NCBI RefSeq assembly: GCF_019195455.1
Contig: NZ_JAIMBW010000001.1
Coordinates: 2,728,001-2,792,000 of the forward strand
Direction of reading: 5' to 3'
Origin: Gymnodinialimonas phycosphaerae
GTDB taxonomy: Bacteria > Pseudomonadota > Alphaproteobacteria > Rhodobacterales > Rhodobacteraceae
Length of the DNA: 64,000 nucleotides
A program made the translations under genes and the position numbers. The notes beneath the pieces are model-generated. The model worked only from the letters and a program-made list of their open reading frames with translations. It was not told the origin of the DNA and did no database searches. This document shows positions 17,428 through 25,856 of this stretch, piece after piece. Positions within the stretch are counted from its first letter, which is position 1. Every line of letters begins with the position of its first letter.

Positions 17428-17719
17428 CGAATGTGACAGTTTTGTGATTCTTTTGCTTGCTGCAATGCGGCGGCGTCCAGATCAAGCCCTTAGCTTTCCA
17501 CTGTTTGTGTGGATAACCCTGCGGAGAACTCTTTGGCATTGCGGTTTTTCCCTTGTTTTAGGCGGGGTTCTACGATTTGCCTATTTTTTAGGCGAATCTT
17601 CAAGCCCTTGTTTTTAAACCGTAAAAACATGTCCTTAATCTCTGAAGTCGTGCCATTAATGATATCTTCATGAAGGTTACCAAAATAGGGGCTCCGGTGG
17701 AGAACACTAGTATCCCAAA
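17428..17719. other. AT-rich intergenic region with a 25-base hairpin
   Basis: Between uvrC and the SDR gene I see no gene. The stretch is AT-rich for this genome and must hold the uvrC promoter. At 17574-17598 two 10-base arms (GATTTGCCTA and TAGGCGAATC, one T-G pair) enclose TTTTT. This could be a regulator site or an mRNA 3' hairpin for the SDR gene. No LexA-like CTGT-N8-ACAG or GTTC repeat was evident. Confidence 0.6.
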
Positions 17720-18493
17720 TCACTCTACGCCCAGGACATCCGGCGTTTGCCACGTCAGATGTTGGCCCCCATCCACGCACAAAAGTTGCCCCGTGACCGC
17801 TTTTGCCGACAGAAAATACCGCAGCGCCTCCACGATTTCGACCGGGCCTGCGCCGCGCTCCAGAACGGTCGCGGCGCGCTGTGCGGCGAAGTGTTTGGCC
17901 GATTGGCGGGCGCCCTGCATCGTGGGGCCGGGGCCGATGGCATTGACACGGCAGCGCGGCGCAAGGGCCTGCGCGGCGGTTTGGGTGAAGGTCCACAGGC
18001 CCATCTTGGCAAGGGTGTAGGTCATGAACTCGGGCGTCAATTTGCGAACCCGCTGGTCCACCATGTTCACCACAAGGCCCTGGGCCACGGGCTCTGCGCC
18101 CTCATCCATCACCGGGTCTGGCAGCTGCGCCGCCAAGGCCTGGGTCAGCACGAAAGGCGCGCGCAGGTTGGACATCATGTGGGCATCCCACGTGGTCCGC
18201 GTGGCGGTTTCGATGTTGTCGTAGTCAAAGACCGAGGCGTTGTTGACCAGCACCTGCACCGGGCCGAGCGCGTCGATGACACGGGGCATCAGGCCCGCCA
18301 CGGCGTCCTCGTCCAGCAGGTCCGCTTGCAACGCCACGGCCCGCACACCCAAGGCGCGGGCCTCGTCGGCGGTGGCCTCGGCGGCCTCTGCGCTACTGTT
18401 GTAATGGATCGCCACGTCGTGACCCTGGGCGGCCAGTTCCAACGCAATCGCGCGACCCAGGCGTTTGGCCGCCCCTGTTACCAATGCTGTCAT
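17720..18493 (-). CDS. SDR-family pteridine reductase-like oxidoreductase
   Basis: A 257-residue short-chain dehydrogenase with the cofactor motif TGAAKRLGRAIA (an arginine favours NADPH) and NNASVF. The catalytic YxxxK is YTLAK. The usual active-site serine is replaced: the segment reads VVNMVDQRV, the N-x-V-D pattern of pteridine reductase PTR1 and FolM. It may therefore reduce dihydropterins or dihydromonapterin rather than act as a general ketoreductase. The start ATG at 18493 is where the Rossmann fold begins. It is the last gene of the sppA operon. Confidence 0.85.
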   Translation of the reverse strand: MTALVTGAAKRLGRAIALELAAQGHDVAIHYNSSAEAAEATADEARALGVRAVALQADLLDEDAVAGLMPRVIDALGPVQVLVNNASVFDYDNIETATRTTWDAHMMSNLRAPFVLTQALAAQLPDPVMDEGAEPVAQGLVVNMVDQRVRKLTPEFMTYTLAKMGLWTFTQTAAQALAPRCRVNAIGPGPTMQGARQSAKHFAAQRAATVLERGAGPVEIVEALRYFLSAKAVTGQLLCVDGGQHLTWQTPDVLGVE

Positions 18494-18507
18494 GTCTCGG
18501 AAGCTCC

Positions 18508-19461
18508 CTAAGCCAAGAGCAGCAAGATATAGCCCACATAAAGCGCAGTGAAAGCCAGACCGACCACGCGGCCCATGCCCCAGCGGAAAAAGACGAACGG
18601 CGCCAGAATAAGGGACGCCGCCAGCATGACCCACAGATCAAAGCGCAGGATTTCCGGGTCGACGGGAATGGGCCCCACGAAGACCGCAACACCGATGATT
18701 GCCAGAAGGTTGAAGACGTTCGACCCGATCACGTTGCCGATCGCCACGTCCGCCTGACGCCGCAGCGCGGCCATGACCGTGGTGGCCAGTTCCGGCAACG
18801 ATGTGCCCACCGCCACCAGCGTCAGGCCGATGACCGCATCGCTGATGCCGTATTCCGTCGCAATCGCCGTCGCGCTGTCGATCAGCAGGCTCGCCCCCAG
18901 CGGCAGGCCAACCAGACCCAGCACCAGGTAAAGACCGATCTTCCACCACGGCATGTCCGGGTCGGCCTCTTCCAACTCGTCCAGTTCATCCACCGCACCG
19001 TTCACGGCCTTGCGGTGCGCGCGGGCCTTGCGCACGGCGTCGCCCAACACGAACGCGAGGCCCGCCAACAAGATGATCCCGTGCCACCAGGTCAGCGGCC
19101 CCATGAATGAGAGGGCAATGAAAAGGACCGTGGCGGCCATCATGAACATGTATTCACGCCGGGTGTCGCTGGTGGCGGCGAGGCCTGCCATCAACGCGGG
19201 GATGCCGAGGACCAGCAGCACGTTGGCGGTGTTCGACCCCACAACGTTGCCAAGCGCAAGGCCCGGCACACCGTCGAGGATGGATTGGATCGAGATCAGC
19301 AACTCAGGCGCCGAGGTGCCGAAGGCCACGATGGTCAGCGATACGATCAGCGCCGGGATGCCCAGTCGCAGCGCAAGGTTCACCGCGCCCTTGACCAATA
19401 CGTCACCGGCCAGAAGCAGGATCACCAGCCCCAGGACCGCAAACCCGAATTCGTCAATCAT
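18508..19461 (-). CDS. calcium/sodium antiporter (CaCA family, YrbG-like)
   Basis: A 317-residue inner-membrane exchanger with about ten helices in two inverted halves. The duplicated alpha-repeats are plain: IVAFGTSAPELLISI...GNVVGSNTANVLLVLG in the first half and LVAVGTSLPELATTV...GNVIGSNVFNLLAIIG in the second. A charged cytoplasmic loop (KARAHRKAVNGAVDELDELEEADPD, split here as residues ~150-175) separates them. ATG at 19461 overlaps the upstream zinc-ribbon gene by 8 bases. It exports Ca2+ in exchange for Na+ or H+. Confidence 0.93.
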   Translation of the reverse strand: MIDEFGFAVLGLVILLLAGDVLVKGAVNLALRLGIPALIVSLTIVAFGTSAPELLISIQSILDGVPGLALGNVVGSNTANVLLVLGIPALMAGLAATSDTRREYMFMMAATVLFIALSFMGPLTWWHGIILLAGLAFVLGDAVRKARAHRKAVNGAVDELDELEEADPDMPWWKIGLYLVLGLVGLPLGASLLIDSATAIATEYGISDAVIGLTLVAVGTSLPELATTVMAALRRQADVAIGNVIGSNVFNLLAIIGVAVFVGPIPVDPEILRFDLWVMLAASLILAPFVFFRWGMGRVVGLAFTALYVGYILLLLA

Positions 19462-19651
19462 TCCCGCCCTCTCGGCAGACACGGCACTTGCCGCCGCGCA
19501 GGTTCATCCGCCCGCAGTCGGGGCAGGTACGCGGTTTCGGAAGCGCACCGTTCTGGCGGTTGCGCCCAATGCGCCCGCCCAGCCAATGCAGCTTTCCGAA
19601 CATCGCCAGAACCGCCATGCCGATCAGGAAAAGGGTGACGATCTTCAACAT
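19454..19651 (-). CDS. small membrane-anchored zinc-ribbon protein
   Basis: A 65-residue protein with one N-terminal membrane helix (VTLFLIGMAVLAMFG) and a C-terminal zinc ribbon whose four cysteines are CPDCGRMN...CRVC. ATG at 19651 overlaps the sppA stop by one base (TGATG); a GTG at 19654 is equally coupled. It lies between sppA and the antiporter with overlaps on both sides, so it is surely translated with them. The function is unknown, perhaps an accessory of the membrane peptidase. Confidence 0.82.
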   Translation of the reverse strand: MLKIVTLFLIGMAVLAMFGKLHWLGGRIGRNRQNGALPKPRTCPDCGRMNLRGGKCRVCREGGND

Positions 19652-20451
19652 CACGTCAGCCCGAACCGCGCATACAGCGCGCGCTCCTCCATGCTTTGGT
19701 CCAGATCCGCCAAGACCTGCGCCCCAAAGCGCGGGATCAGGGGTTTCTTCGGCTCGTAGGCCGCGAATTTCACTTTCGCGCCGTAGAGTTCTTTCATCTT
19801 CGGCACGAGGTGGCCGATGCCATCGGCAAGGCCAAGCTCCACACCCCTGGCCCCGGTCCAGAAAGCGCCGGTAAACATCTCGGGGTCGTCCTTCAGGCGC
19901 GTGCCCCGGTGCGTCTTCACATGCTCGATGAACGACGCGTGAATATCCGTCTGCAATGCTTTCAGCCGCTCGATATCCTCGGCCTTTTCCGGCGAGAACG
20001 GGTCAAGGATGCTCTTGTTTTCGCCGGCGGTATGAACGCGACGCTCGACGCCCAGCTTGCCCAAGGCCTCCACGAAACCAAAACCCGCCGAGACCACGCC
20101 GATGGACCCCACGATCGAGGACGGGTCGACCCAAATGTCATCGGCGGCGCAGGCCAGCCAGTACCCGCCCGAGGCCGCCACATCCTCCACGAAGGCGTGG
20201 ACCTTCACGTCCTTCTCTTTGGCCAACCGCCGGACGCGCGCGGCGACCAGTGCCGATTGCACCGGCGAGCCGCCGGGCGAATTGATCACCAACGCCACGG
20301 CGGCGGGTTTGCCCTTTGAAAAAGCCCTCTCGATTACCGGTGCGAAAGTGGCATCGCTGATGCCCCCGCGCGCGTTAGCCGCAATCGCGCCTTGAAGGCG
20401 GATCACGGCAACTTTGGGATCAGAGGAAAGGAAGGGGATAAAACGTTTCAT
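19651..20451 (-). CDS. sppA: S49 family signal peptide peptidase-like protease
   Basis: A 266-residue single-domain S49 serine protease (the short form, unlike the duplicated E. coli SppA). Landmarks are LVINSPGGSPVQSA, the nucleophile serine in EDVAASGGYWLACAAD and the catalytic lysine in AGENKSILDPFSPE. No membrane segment is obvious, so it may be peripheral. Short homologues degrade residual signal peptides or resemble SohB. It is the first gene of a four-gene leftward operon. Confidence 0.93.
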   Translation of the reverse strand: MKRFIPFLSSDPKVAVIRLQGAIAANARGGISDATFAPVIERAFSKGKPAAVALVINSPGGSPVQSALVAARVRRLAKEKDVKVHAFVEDVAASGGYWLACAADDIWVDPSSIVGSIGVVSAGFGFVEALGKLGVERRVHTAGENKSILDPFSPEKAEDIERLKALQTDIHASFIEHVKTHRGTRLKDDPEMFTGAFWTGARGVELGLADGIGHLVPKMKELYGAKVKFAAYEPKKPLIPRFGAQVLADLDQSMEERALYARFGLT

Positions 20452-20523
20452 GCAATGCGATGTAGGCGGCTGGGGCCTTGGCAACAAGGCAAGCTGCCAT
20501 GTTTTCAGCCCCAGTGTTGCGGA

Positions 20524-21342
20524 TCAAGCCCCCTGCACCGGAAGCCGCTGCTCGCCCAGGCCATCGATGCCCAGCCGCATCTCTTGCCCCGCACGCAGGA
20601 AGACCTGCGGGCTCTTGCCCAATCCGACGCCGGGAGGCGTGCCGGTGGTGACCACGTCGCCGGGCTCCAACGTCATGAAACGGCTGATGTATTCGACGAT
20701 GAAATCCGGCTTGAAGATCATCGTGTCGGTGGTGCCGTCCTGCATCCGCTTGCCATCCACCTCCAGCCAGATGGCCCGCCCCGTGGGCGCGCCCAACTCG
20801 TCAGGTGTCACCAGCCATGGCCCCATCGGCGCAAAGGTGTCGTGGGATTTGCCCTTGGTCCACTGGCCGCCATGCTCTTGCTGCCACGCACGTTCACTGA
20901 TGTCGTTGAGGATGAAATAGCCTGCGATATGCGCGGCACCGTCGGTGGTGTTCTTGGCGCGGGTGCCGATGACGAAGGCCAGTTCCGCCTCCCAATCGGT
21001 CTTTTCACTGCCCGGTGGCAGGATCACCGGATCATTGGGACCCGAGATCGAGGTGGTGGCTTTCATGAACAGTACCGGTTCCGTCGGGACATCCCATCCG
21101 CCCTCGGCGGCATGGTCGGCATAATTCAGGCCCACGCACACCAGCTTGCCCACGCTGCCCACGCAGGGCCCAAGGCGCACGTCACCGGCCAAGGGCAGCG
21201 TTTCGGGCGTAATCTCGGGCATGGTGGCCAGCGTGGTGCCATCGATATCGGCCACAACTCCGCTCAGATCGCGGACCTTGCCGTCTGCATCCAAAACGCC
21301 GGGCTTCTCTGCGCCCGCCTCACCCCATCTTACAAACTTCAT
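20524..21342 (-). CDS. fumarylacetoacetate hydrolase family protein
   Basis: A 272-residue FAH-fold hydrolase. Visible family features are CVGLNYADHAAEGG, the metal-binding glutamates in DWEAELAFVIG, KSHDTFAPMGPWLVTPDE and TGTPPGVGLG near the end. Close family members act on 2,4-diketo-3-deoxy sugar acids (fuconate or rhamnonate pathways), ureidoglycolate or acylpyruvates; the sequence alone does not decide. The divergent ribokinase neighbour makes sugar metabolism a reasonable guess. Confidence 0.88.
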   Translation of the reverse strand: MKFVRWGEAGAEKPGVLDADGKVRDLSGVVADIDGTTLATMPEITPETLPLAGDVRLGPCVGSVGKLVCVGLNYADHAAEGGWDVPTEPVLFMKATTSISGPNDPVILPPGSEKTDWEAELAFVIGTRAKNTTDGAAHIAGYFILNDISERAWQQEHGGQWTKGKSHDTFAPMGPWLVTPDELGAPTGRAIWLEVDGKRMQDGTTDTMIFKPDFIVEYISRFMTLEPGDVVTTGTPPGVGLGKSPQVFLRAGQEMRLGIDGLGEQRLPVQGA

Positions 21343-21414
21343 TTCCGTTGGCTCCCTTGCGTTGATCGCGGGCATCATGCTTGGCTCTGGCGGGAACGCC
21401 AAGGGGGGAAGCAC

Positions 21415-22365
21415 ATGGCCGATATAATCATTCTGGGCGTCTTCGTCGCCGATGCTGCCTACCGGACAGCGCGGATGCCTGCGGTCGGTGAAACACTTTT
21501 GGGCACCGGGTTTCAACTTGGCCCCGGCGGCAAAGGCTCCAACCAGGCGGTGGCAGCGGCGAAGGCGGGGGGCGACGTGGCGTTCATCAGCCGGATCGGG
21601 GCTGATACTTTCGGGAAGATGGGCCGCGATGTCTGGGCGCAGGCAGGCGTCCAGCCCCTTGTGGTGGAGGACCCGGATGTGCCCACCGGATCGGCCGGGA
21701 TCTTCATCGAGGAAACGTCGGGCCGCAACGCCATCGTCATCGCGCCGGGAGCTTCCGGGCATTTAAGCGCCACGGACGTGGAAGCCCGCAGCAATGACAT
21801 CGCGGCCGCGAAGGTCGCCCTGACCCAGCTGGAACAGCCGATGGACGCCGCCGTCCGTTTTCTGGAACTAGCGCGCGCGGGCGGCGTCACCACGATCCTC
21901 AACCCAGCGCCCGCAGCAGACTTGCCCGACGGCATGCTGGCGCTTTGCGACTACGTGACCCCGAATGAGACAGAGGCCGAGGCACTTTCCGGCTTGCCGG
22001 TCACGTCGGTGGAAGAGGCGCTTGTCGCGGCAAAGGCGCTGCTTGCGGTGGGGGTGCGAAAGGGCGTGGTGATCACCCTGGGCGAGGCCGGGTCGCTTTT
22101 CTGGGACGGGGCGCGCGCGATCCACACCAAGGCCATGGATGCAGGGCCCGTCGTCGACACCACCGGGGCGGGCGACGCCTTCAACGGCGCCTTCGCCACC
22201 GCACTGGCTGAGGGCTATCCTATTGAAAAAGCGCTACGGTTCGCCACCGCCACCTCTGCGCTTTGCGTCACCAAACACGGCACCGCCGCGTCGATGCCGA
22301 CGCGCGCTCAGGTCGACGCGCTGCTGTCTTCTGCGTCAAGCGACGACTCGATATCCTTGATATGA
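21415..22365 (+). CDS. rbsK: ribokinase (PfkB family)
   Basis: Phosphorylates D-ribose to ribose 5-phosphate with ATP. The 316-residue protein has both PfkB signatures: GPGGKGSNQAVAAAKAGG near residue 37 and DTTGAGDAFNGAFATALAEG near residue 247, the latter with the catalytic aspartate. ATG 21415 is preceded by AAGGGGGGAAG. The gene is divergent from the FAH hydrolase with 72 bases between, and its 3' end overlaps the convergent gene at 22308 by 58 bases. Other PfkB sugar substrates cannot be excluded. Confidence 0.9.
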   Translation: MADIIILGVFVADAAYRTARMPAVGETLLGTGFQLGPGGKGSNQAVAAAKAGGDVAFISRIGADTFGKMGRDVWAQAGVQPLVVEDPDVPTGSAGIFIEETSGRNAIVIAPGASGHLSATDVEARSNDIAAAKVALTQLEQPMDAAVRFLELARAGGVTTILNPAPAADLPDGMLALCDYVTPNETEAEALSGLPVTSVEEALVAAKALLAVGVRKGVVITLGEAGSLFWDGARAIHTKAMDAGPVVDTTGAGDAFNGAFATALAEGYPIEKALRFATATSALCVTKHGTAASMPTRAQVDALLSSASSDDSISLI

Positions 22366-23231
22366 GCGTCCAATTCATCGCGGTGCGCGCTTGGCATCTT
22401 GTCGACCAGCGTGTCGCGCAAGTCCGGCCATTGCGGCGACTGATAAAGGAACCGCATCCGGTGATAATGCAGGATCACCGCGTCCGGTGTCTGGCTGTAA
22501 TCCATCCGGTGTGACAGCGAGTAATTGTGTAGCTCGTCCAGTACCCGCGTCTTGTAGCCAAACCGCTTCATCGTCAGCGGGAGGGTGATCTGGTCCAGCC
22601 AGGGGCGCTTGTTGGCAATCGCGCAATTCAGGTCAAAATCCAGCGCGGTATCCAGCCAGTGTTCCCCGAAACGTCGTCCATCGTCCTGCTTGGCCTCGGG
22701 GAACGCGACAAGGCCTGCATTGAAATAGGGCACGTATTCCAGTTTCGCCCCGCGCAGCAGTTTGACCCGTTCCTTGGGCACCTCCATGTCGAAATGGGCA
22801 TAGGCCCTTGTCCAGCGGGCGTTCTTGCCGCCCCATGTGGGCCGCCCCTCAGGCGCGGCGGCGCAGGTGTCCGGCGCAAGGTCCATGAACTCCGCCAGGG
22901 ACGCCGTGCAGGCCATATCCGTGTCGAGGAATACCGAATGCGTCGCGCCCCGGTCATCGCAGGCGGCCACGATCTTGTTGCCGTGAGGATAGGGCTTTTT
23001 CCACTTCGGCGGCGCACTCAGCGTCCGCAATTCCACCCCGCAGACCTCATAGATCGCGTGGGTGATATCGCGCATCTCGGCGCGGTTCGGAGCCGTGGCA
23101 TAGGCGACTTGCCTGACCCGCGCATCACCCTCATGGGCCTTGGCAAGCGAGGCCGACAGGAGCCACGATTGCTTTTCCAGCCGATAGCCATCGGCGACAT
23201 AGAATAGCGCTAGGGACTTGGGGTCACTCAT
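22308..23231 (-). CDS. glycosyltransferase-like hypothetical protein
   Basis: A 307-residue soluble protein. THSVFLDTDMACTASL supplies a DxD-type motif in a nucleotide-diphospho-sugar transferase-like fold, and residues 1-100 have the Rossmann-like alternation of such enzymes. I use ATG at 23231; another ATG lies at 23246. It might transfer a sugar to a surface or capsule acceptor, but the acceptor is unknown. Its last 58 bases overlap the end of rbsK on the other strand. Confidence 0.75.
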   Translation of the reverse strand: MSDPKSLALFYVADGYRLEKQSWLLSASLAKAHEGDARVRQVAYATAPNRAEMRDITHAIYEVCGVELRTLSAPPKWKKPYPHGNKIVAACDDRGATHSVFLDTDMACTASLAEFMDLAPDTCAAAPEGRPTWGGKNARWTRAYAHFDMEVPKERVKLLRGAKLEYVPYFNAGLVAFPEAKQDDGRRFGEHWLDTALDFDLNCAIANKRPWLDQITLPLTMKRFGYKTRVLDELHNYSLSHRMDYSQTPDAVILHYHRMRFLYQSPQWPDLRDTLVDKMPSAHRDELDAHIKDIESSLDAEDSSAST

Positions 23232-23294
23232 GGCGGTTTTCCGCATCTGCTGCTCGGGCGTTACCTTGCCCGCAAACGGCACATCGCGCCAGCC

Positions 23295-23603
23295 TCAGAC
23301 CTCCAGATCGACGACAAAGATCCCGTCCGCGCCATTCTTGCACGACGCCACCAACAGCGCCCCCGCGCGCTGGTGCGTCGGGTTGGCAGCATAGGTGTCC
23401 AGCGCGGTCTTGTCGGTGAAGGTGCAGAGAAACCCGTAGGGATACCGCTCGGACTTGTTTTCAAAATCGCGGTTGGGGCCATGGCGGAATTCTTTCAGGC
23501 CGGGAAGATCGGGCGCGAGGGTTTCCAGGATCGCCATCGCCTCCTTGATCGCGGGCATTGCGTCCGGCCCGTCGGGCTCCAACATCACCAAGTGATATAG
23601 CAT
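23295..23603 (-). CDS. Dabb (stress-responsive A/B barrel) family protein
   Basis: A 102-residue single-domain protein with the dimeric alpha/beta-barrel pattern: MLYHLVMLEPDG start, LKEFRHGPNRD in the middle and AGALLVASCKNGADGIFVVDLEV at the end. ATG at 23603 has a purine-rich GGAGGGGG upstream. It lies 19 bases after the glycerate kinase gene and is probably part of the same transcript. Such domains can be small sugar or aromatic-ring isomerases or monooxygenases; no specific assignment is possible. Confidence 0.85.
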   Translation of the reverse strand: MLYHLVMLEPDGPDAMPAIKEAMAILETLAPDLPGLKEFRHGPNRDFENKSERYPYGFLCTFTDKTALDTYAANPTHQRAGALLVASCKNGADGIFVVDLEV

Positions 23604-23622
23604 TGGTATACCCCCTCCGGGT

Positions 23623-24846
23623 TCAAGTGACCAAAATCGCGCGAAAGTCATTCACATTGGTCAGTGTGGGCCCCGTCACGACCTGATCACCTATGAAGGC
23701 GAAAAAGCTGTGCGCATCGTTGGTGGCCAGCGCATTCTGTGGCGTCAGCGTGGTCGCCTTGCCCAACGTATCCGGCCCGATCACCGCCCCCGCAACCTCT
23801 GCCGCGCCATCGACGCCGTCGGTGTCGCAAGCAATGGCGTGGATATTTGCATGGCCGTCCAACGCGATAGCCAGAGCCAAAGCATATTCCGCGTTGGGCC
23901 CACCTACACCGTCACCCCGACGCGTTACGGTCAACTCTCCGCCCGAAAGGATCACCGTGCCAGGGGCTGCCTTGATGGCAATTTCCGCATGGGCGGCCGC
24001 GACATCCCGCGCCTCTCCCTCAATGGAATCTCCGAGCATTTCAACGGCGTACCCGGCGTCACGCGCCAAGGTCGCCGCCGCTTCCAGGGATTGCGACGGA
24101 GCGGCGTAGATCACGTTTTCTGTTCGCGTTAACCGGGGGTCATCCGGCAGCACCGGGTCGCCCCCCTTCTGCAAGTACGCCTTGATCGACGGCGCAGGCG
24201 TCACACCCCATTTTTCCAATGCCTTCAGCGCTCTGGCAGCACTCCCCTTGTGCCCGACCGTCGGCCCGCTGGCGATATCGCCGGGATCGTCCCCGGGCAC
24301 GTCAGAGATCATCAGCGCCAGCATCCGCGCCGGGTACGCCGCCGCCGCCAACCGCCCGCCCTTCACGGCGGATATCTCTTTTCGAATGCCGTTGATCGTG
24401 CCAATCGGCGCGCCCGAGGCCAGAAGTCCAGCCGTCAGGTCCTGTTTTTCGGCCAAAGTTACCCCCTCGACCGGCGCGCACAGCAGCGCCGATCCGCCGC
24501 CCGAGATCAGCGCGAGGACGAAATCCCCCTCTCCCACCGTGTCCAACAGTGCCAGCATCCTTTGCGTCGCGGCCACGCCCGCAGTGTCCGGGACCGGATG
24601 CGAAGCCTCCACGATTTCAATGCCTTGGCAGGGTCGCGCGTAGCCGTATCGCGTGATCACCAGCCCCTCGCAGGGGCCCCACTCTGCCTCCACCGCCTCT
24701 GCCATGCGGGCGCTGGCCTTGCCCGCGCCGATCACCACGACGCGGCCCTCGGGCTTTGGCGGCAAGGCGCTGGCGAGCGATTGCATCGGGTCCGCAACCG
24801 CTACGGCGCGATCAAACAGACCTCGCAAAAAATCATCTGGCGTCAT
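23623..24846 (-). CDS. glycerate 2-kinase (MOFRL/DUF4147 family)
   Basis: Phosphorylates D-glycerate to 2-phosphoglycerate with ATP, feeding C3 acids into glycolysis. The 407-residue protein has the N-terminal DUF4147 domain (VVVIGAGKASARMAEAVE, ALISGGGSALLCAP, GTINGIRKEISAVKGGRLA) and the C-terminal MOFRL domain (VILSGGELTVTRRGDGVGGPNAEYAL). ATG at 24846 overlaps the lacI-type regulator stop by ATGA. It probably takes the C3 product of the upstream oxidative pathway. Confidence 0.93.
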   Translation of the reverse strand: MTPDDFLRGLFDRAVAVADPMQSLASALPPKPEGRVVVIGAGKASARMAEAVEAEWGPCEGLVITRYGYARPCQGIEIVEASHPVPDTAGVAATQRMLALLDTVGEGDFVLALISGGGSALLCAPVEGVTLAEKQDLTAGLLASGAPIGTINGIRKEISAVKGGRLAAAAYPARMLALMISDVPGDDPGDIASGPTVGHKGSAARALKALEKWGVTPAPSIKAYLQKGGDPVLPDDPRLTRTENVIYAAPSQSLEAAATLARDAGYAVEMLGDSIEGEARDVAAAHAEIAIKAAPGTVILSGGELTVTRRGDGVGGPNAEYALALAIALDGHANIHAIACDTDGVDGAAEVAGAVIGPDTLGKATTLTPQNALATNDAHSFFAFIGDQVVTGPTLTNVNDFRAILVT

Positions 24847-25847
24847 GGGTTTCGCCCCGTGCTGGAGGTCCGGGCCACAAGATCCACCGGGGCGCGATAT
24901 TCGGGCGGCGGCGTCACGCCATCCTGCATCCACGCCAACAGACCATCCGCCACGCCCTTGGCAAAGCCCTCGATATCGCAGGCGACCGAAGAGAGTTGCG
25001 GCCAGACCTGCGCACAATCCTCGATGTCATCAAATCCCACGAGGCGGAAGTCGCGGCCCAATTCCACGCCTTCGCGTGCAAAGCCCGACAGCATCCCCAA
25101 GGCCACCAAGTCGTTGAAACATATGGCCGCGTCGACGTCCTTGGACAGGGCGTGCACCGCCTCCACCCCAAACCCGCGTGAGCTACGGCCATGCAGCGTG
25201 AACGGCTCCGCTCCTGCGCGCTTGATCTCGGCGAGGTAGCCGGACTTGCGCTCTTCCGTGATCGCGCGGCCTTCCATGCCGCCAACGAACGCGATGCGCT
25301 TGGCTCCTTGGTTCATCAGGTGCCGTGTCGCGCGCGCGGATCCCGCCGCGTAGTCGAAGGACGCGAAGGGAAAGAGGCCCGTGCGCGGGTCGGTTTTGCG
25401 CAGGACCTGCATCGCGGGAATGCCCGCGCGCTCCACCTGGTCAAAGGCATCGCCGCTTTCGTCATAAGCCGGAGAAACGACCAGCGCCGAGACGCCGTGC
25501 TCAATCATGGACCCCATCAATTTCGCTTGCAAATCAGCATCTTCGTCGCTGTTCGCGATCACCGTCGCATAGCCTTTCGCGGCCAGTGTCATCTGTAGGA
25601 CCGTCGCGAATTCGGTGAAGAACGGGTTGCGCAGATCGTTGATCACCAACCCCACCAGCCCTGCCGATTGTGACCGCATCTGCGCTGCCGCACGGTTGTA
25701 GACGTAGCCGATTTCGGCCATCGCGGCGCGCACGGCTTCGCGCGTCTCGGACTTCACTTGCTTGGAATTCTGCAAGACGAGAGACACGGTCGATTTCGAC
25801 ACGCCCGCACGGGCGGCGACATCCAGGATGGTGGGGCGGCGGGTCAT
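24843..25847 (-). CDS. LacI-family transcriptional regulator
   Basis: A 334-residue LacI-type repressor. The N-terminal helix-turn-helix is ILDVAARAGVSKSTVSLVLQ with the hinge helix region around YNRAAAQMRS; the rest is a periplasmic-binding-type sensor (GLVINDLRNPFFTEFA, FNDLVALGMLSG, LVGFDDIEDC). It is encoded inside the operon GMC-SDR-GMC-DUF993-LacI-glycerate kinase. The palindrome TTGGAACGTTCCAA in that operon's promoter, and two like it at 41313-41350, are its most likely operators, giving autoregulation. Confidence 0.93.
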   Translation of the reverse strand: MTRRPTILDVAARAGVSKSTVSLVLQNSKQVKSETREAVRAAMAEIGYVYNRAAAQMRSQSAGLVGLVINDLRNPFFTEFATVLQMTLAAKGYATVIANSDEDADLQAKLMGSMIEHGVSALVVSPAYDESGDAFDQVERAGIPAMQVLRKTDPRTGLFPFASFDYAAGSARATRHLMNQGAKRIAFVGGMEGRAITEERKSGYLAEIKRAGAEPFTLHGRSSRGFGVEAVHALSKDVDAAICFNDLVALGMLSGFAREGVELGRDFRLVGFDDIEDCAQVWPQLSSVACDIEGFAKGVADGLLAWMQDGVTPPPEYRAPVDLVARTSSTGRNP

Positions 25848-25856
25848 TATTCAGGC

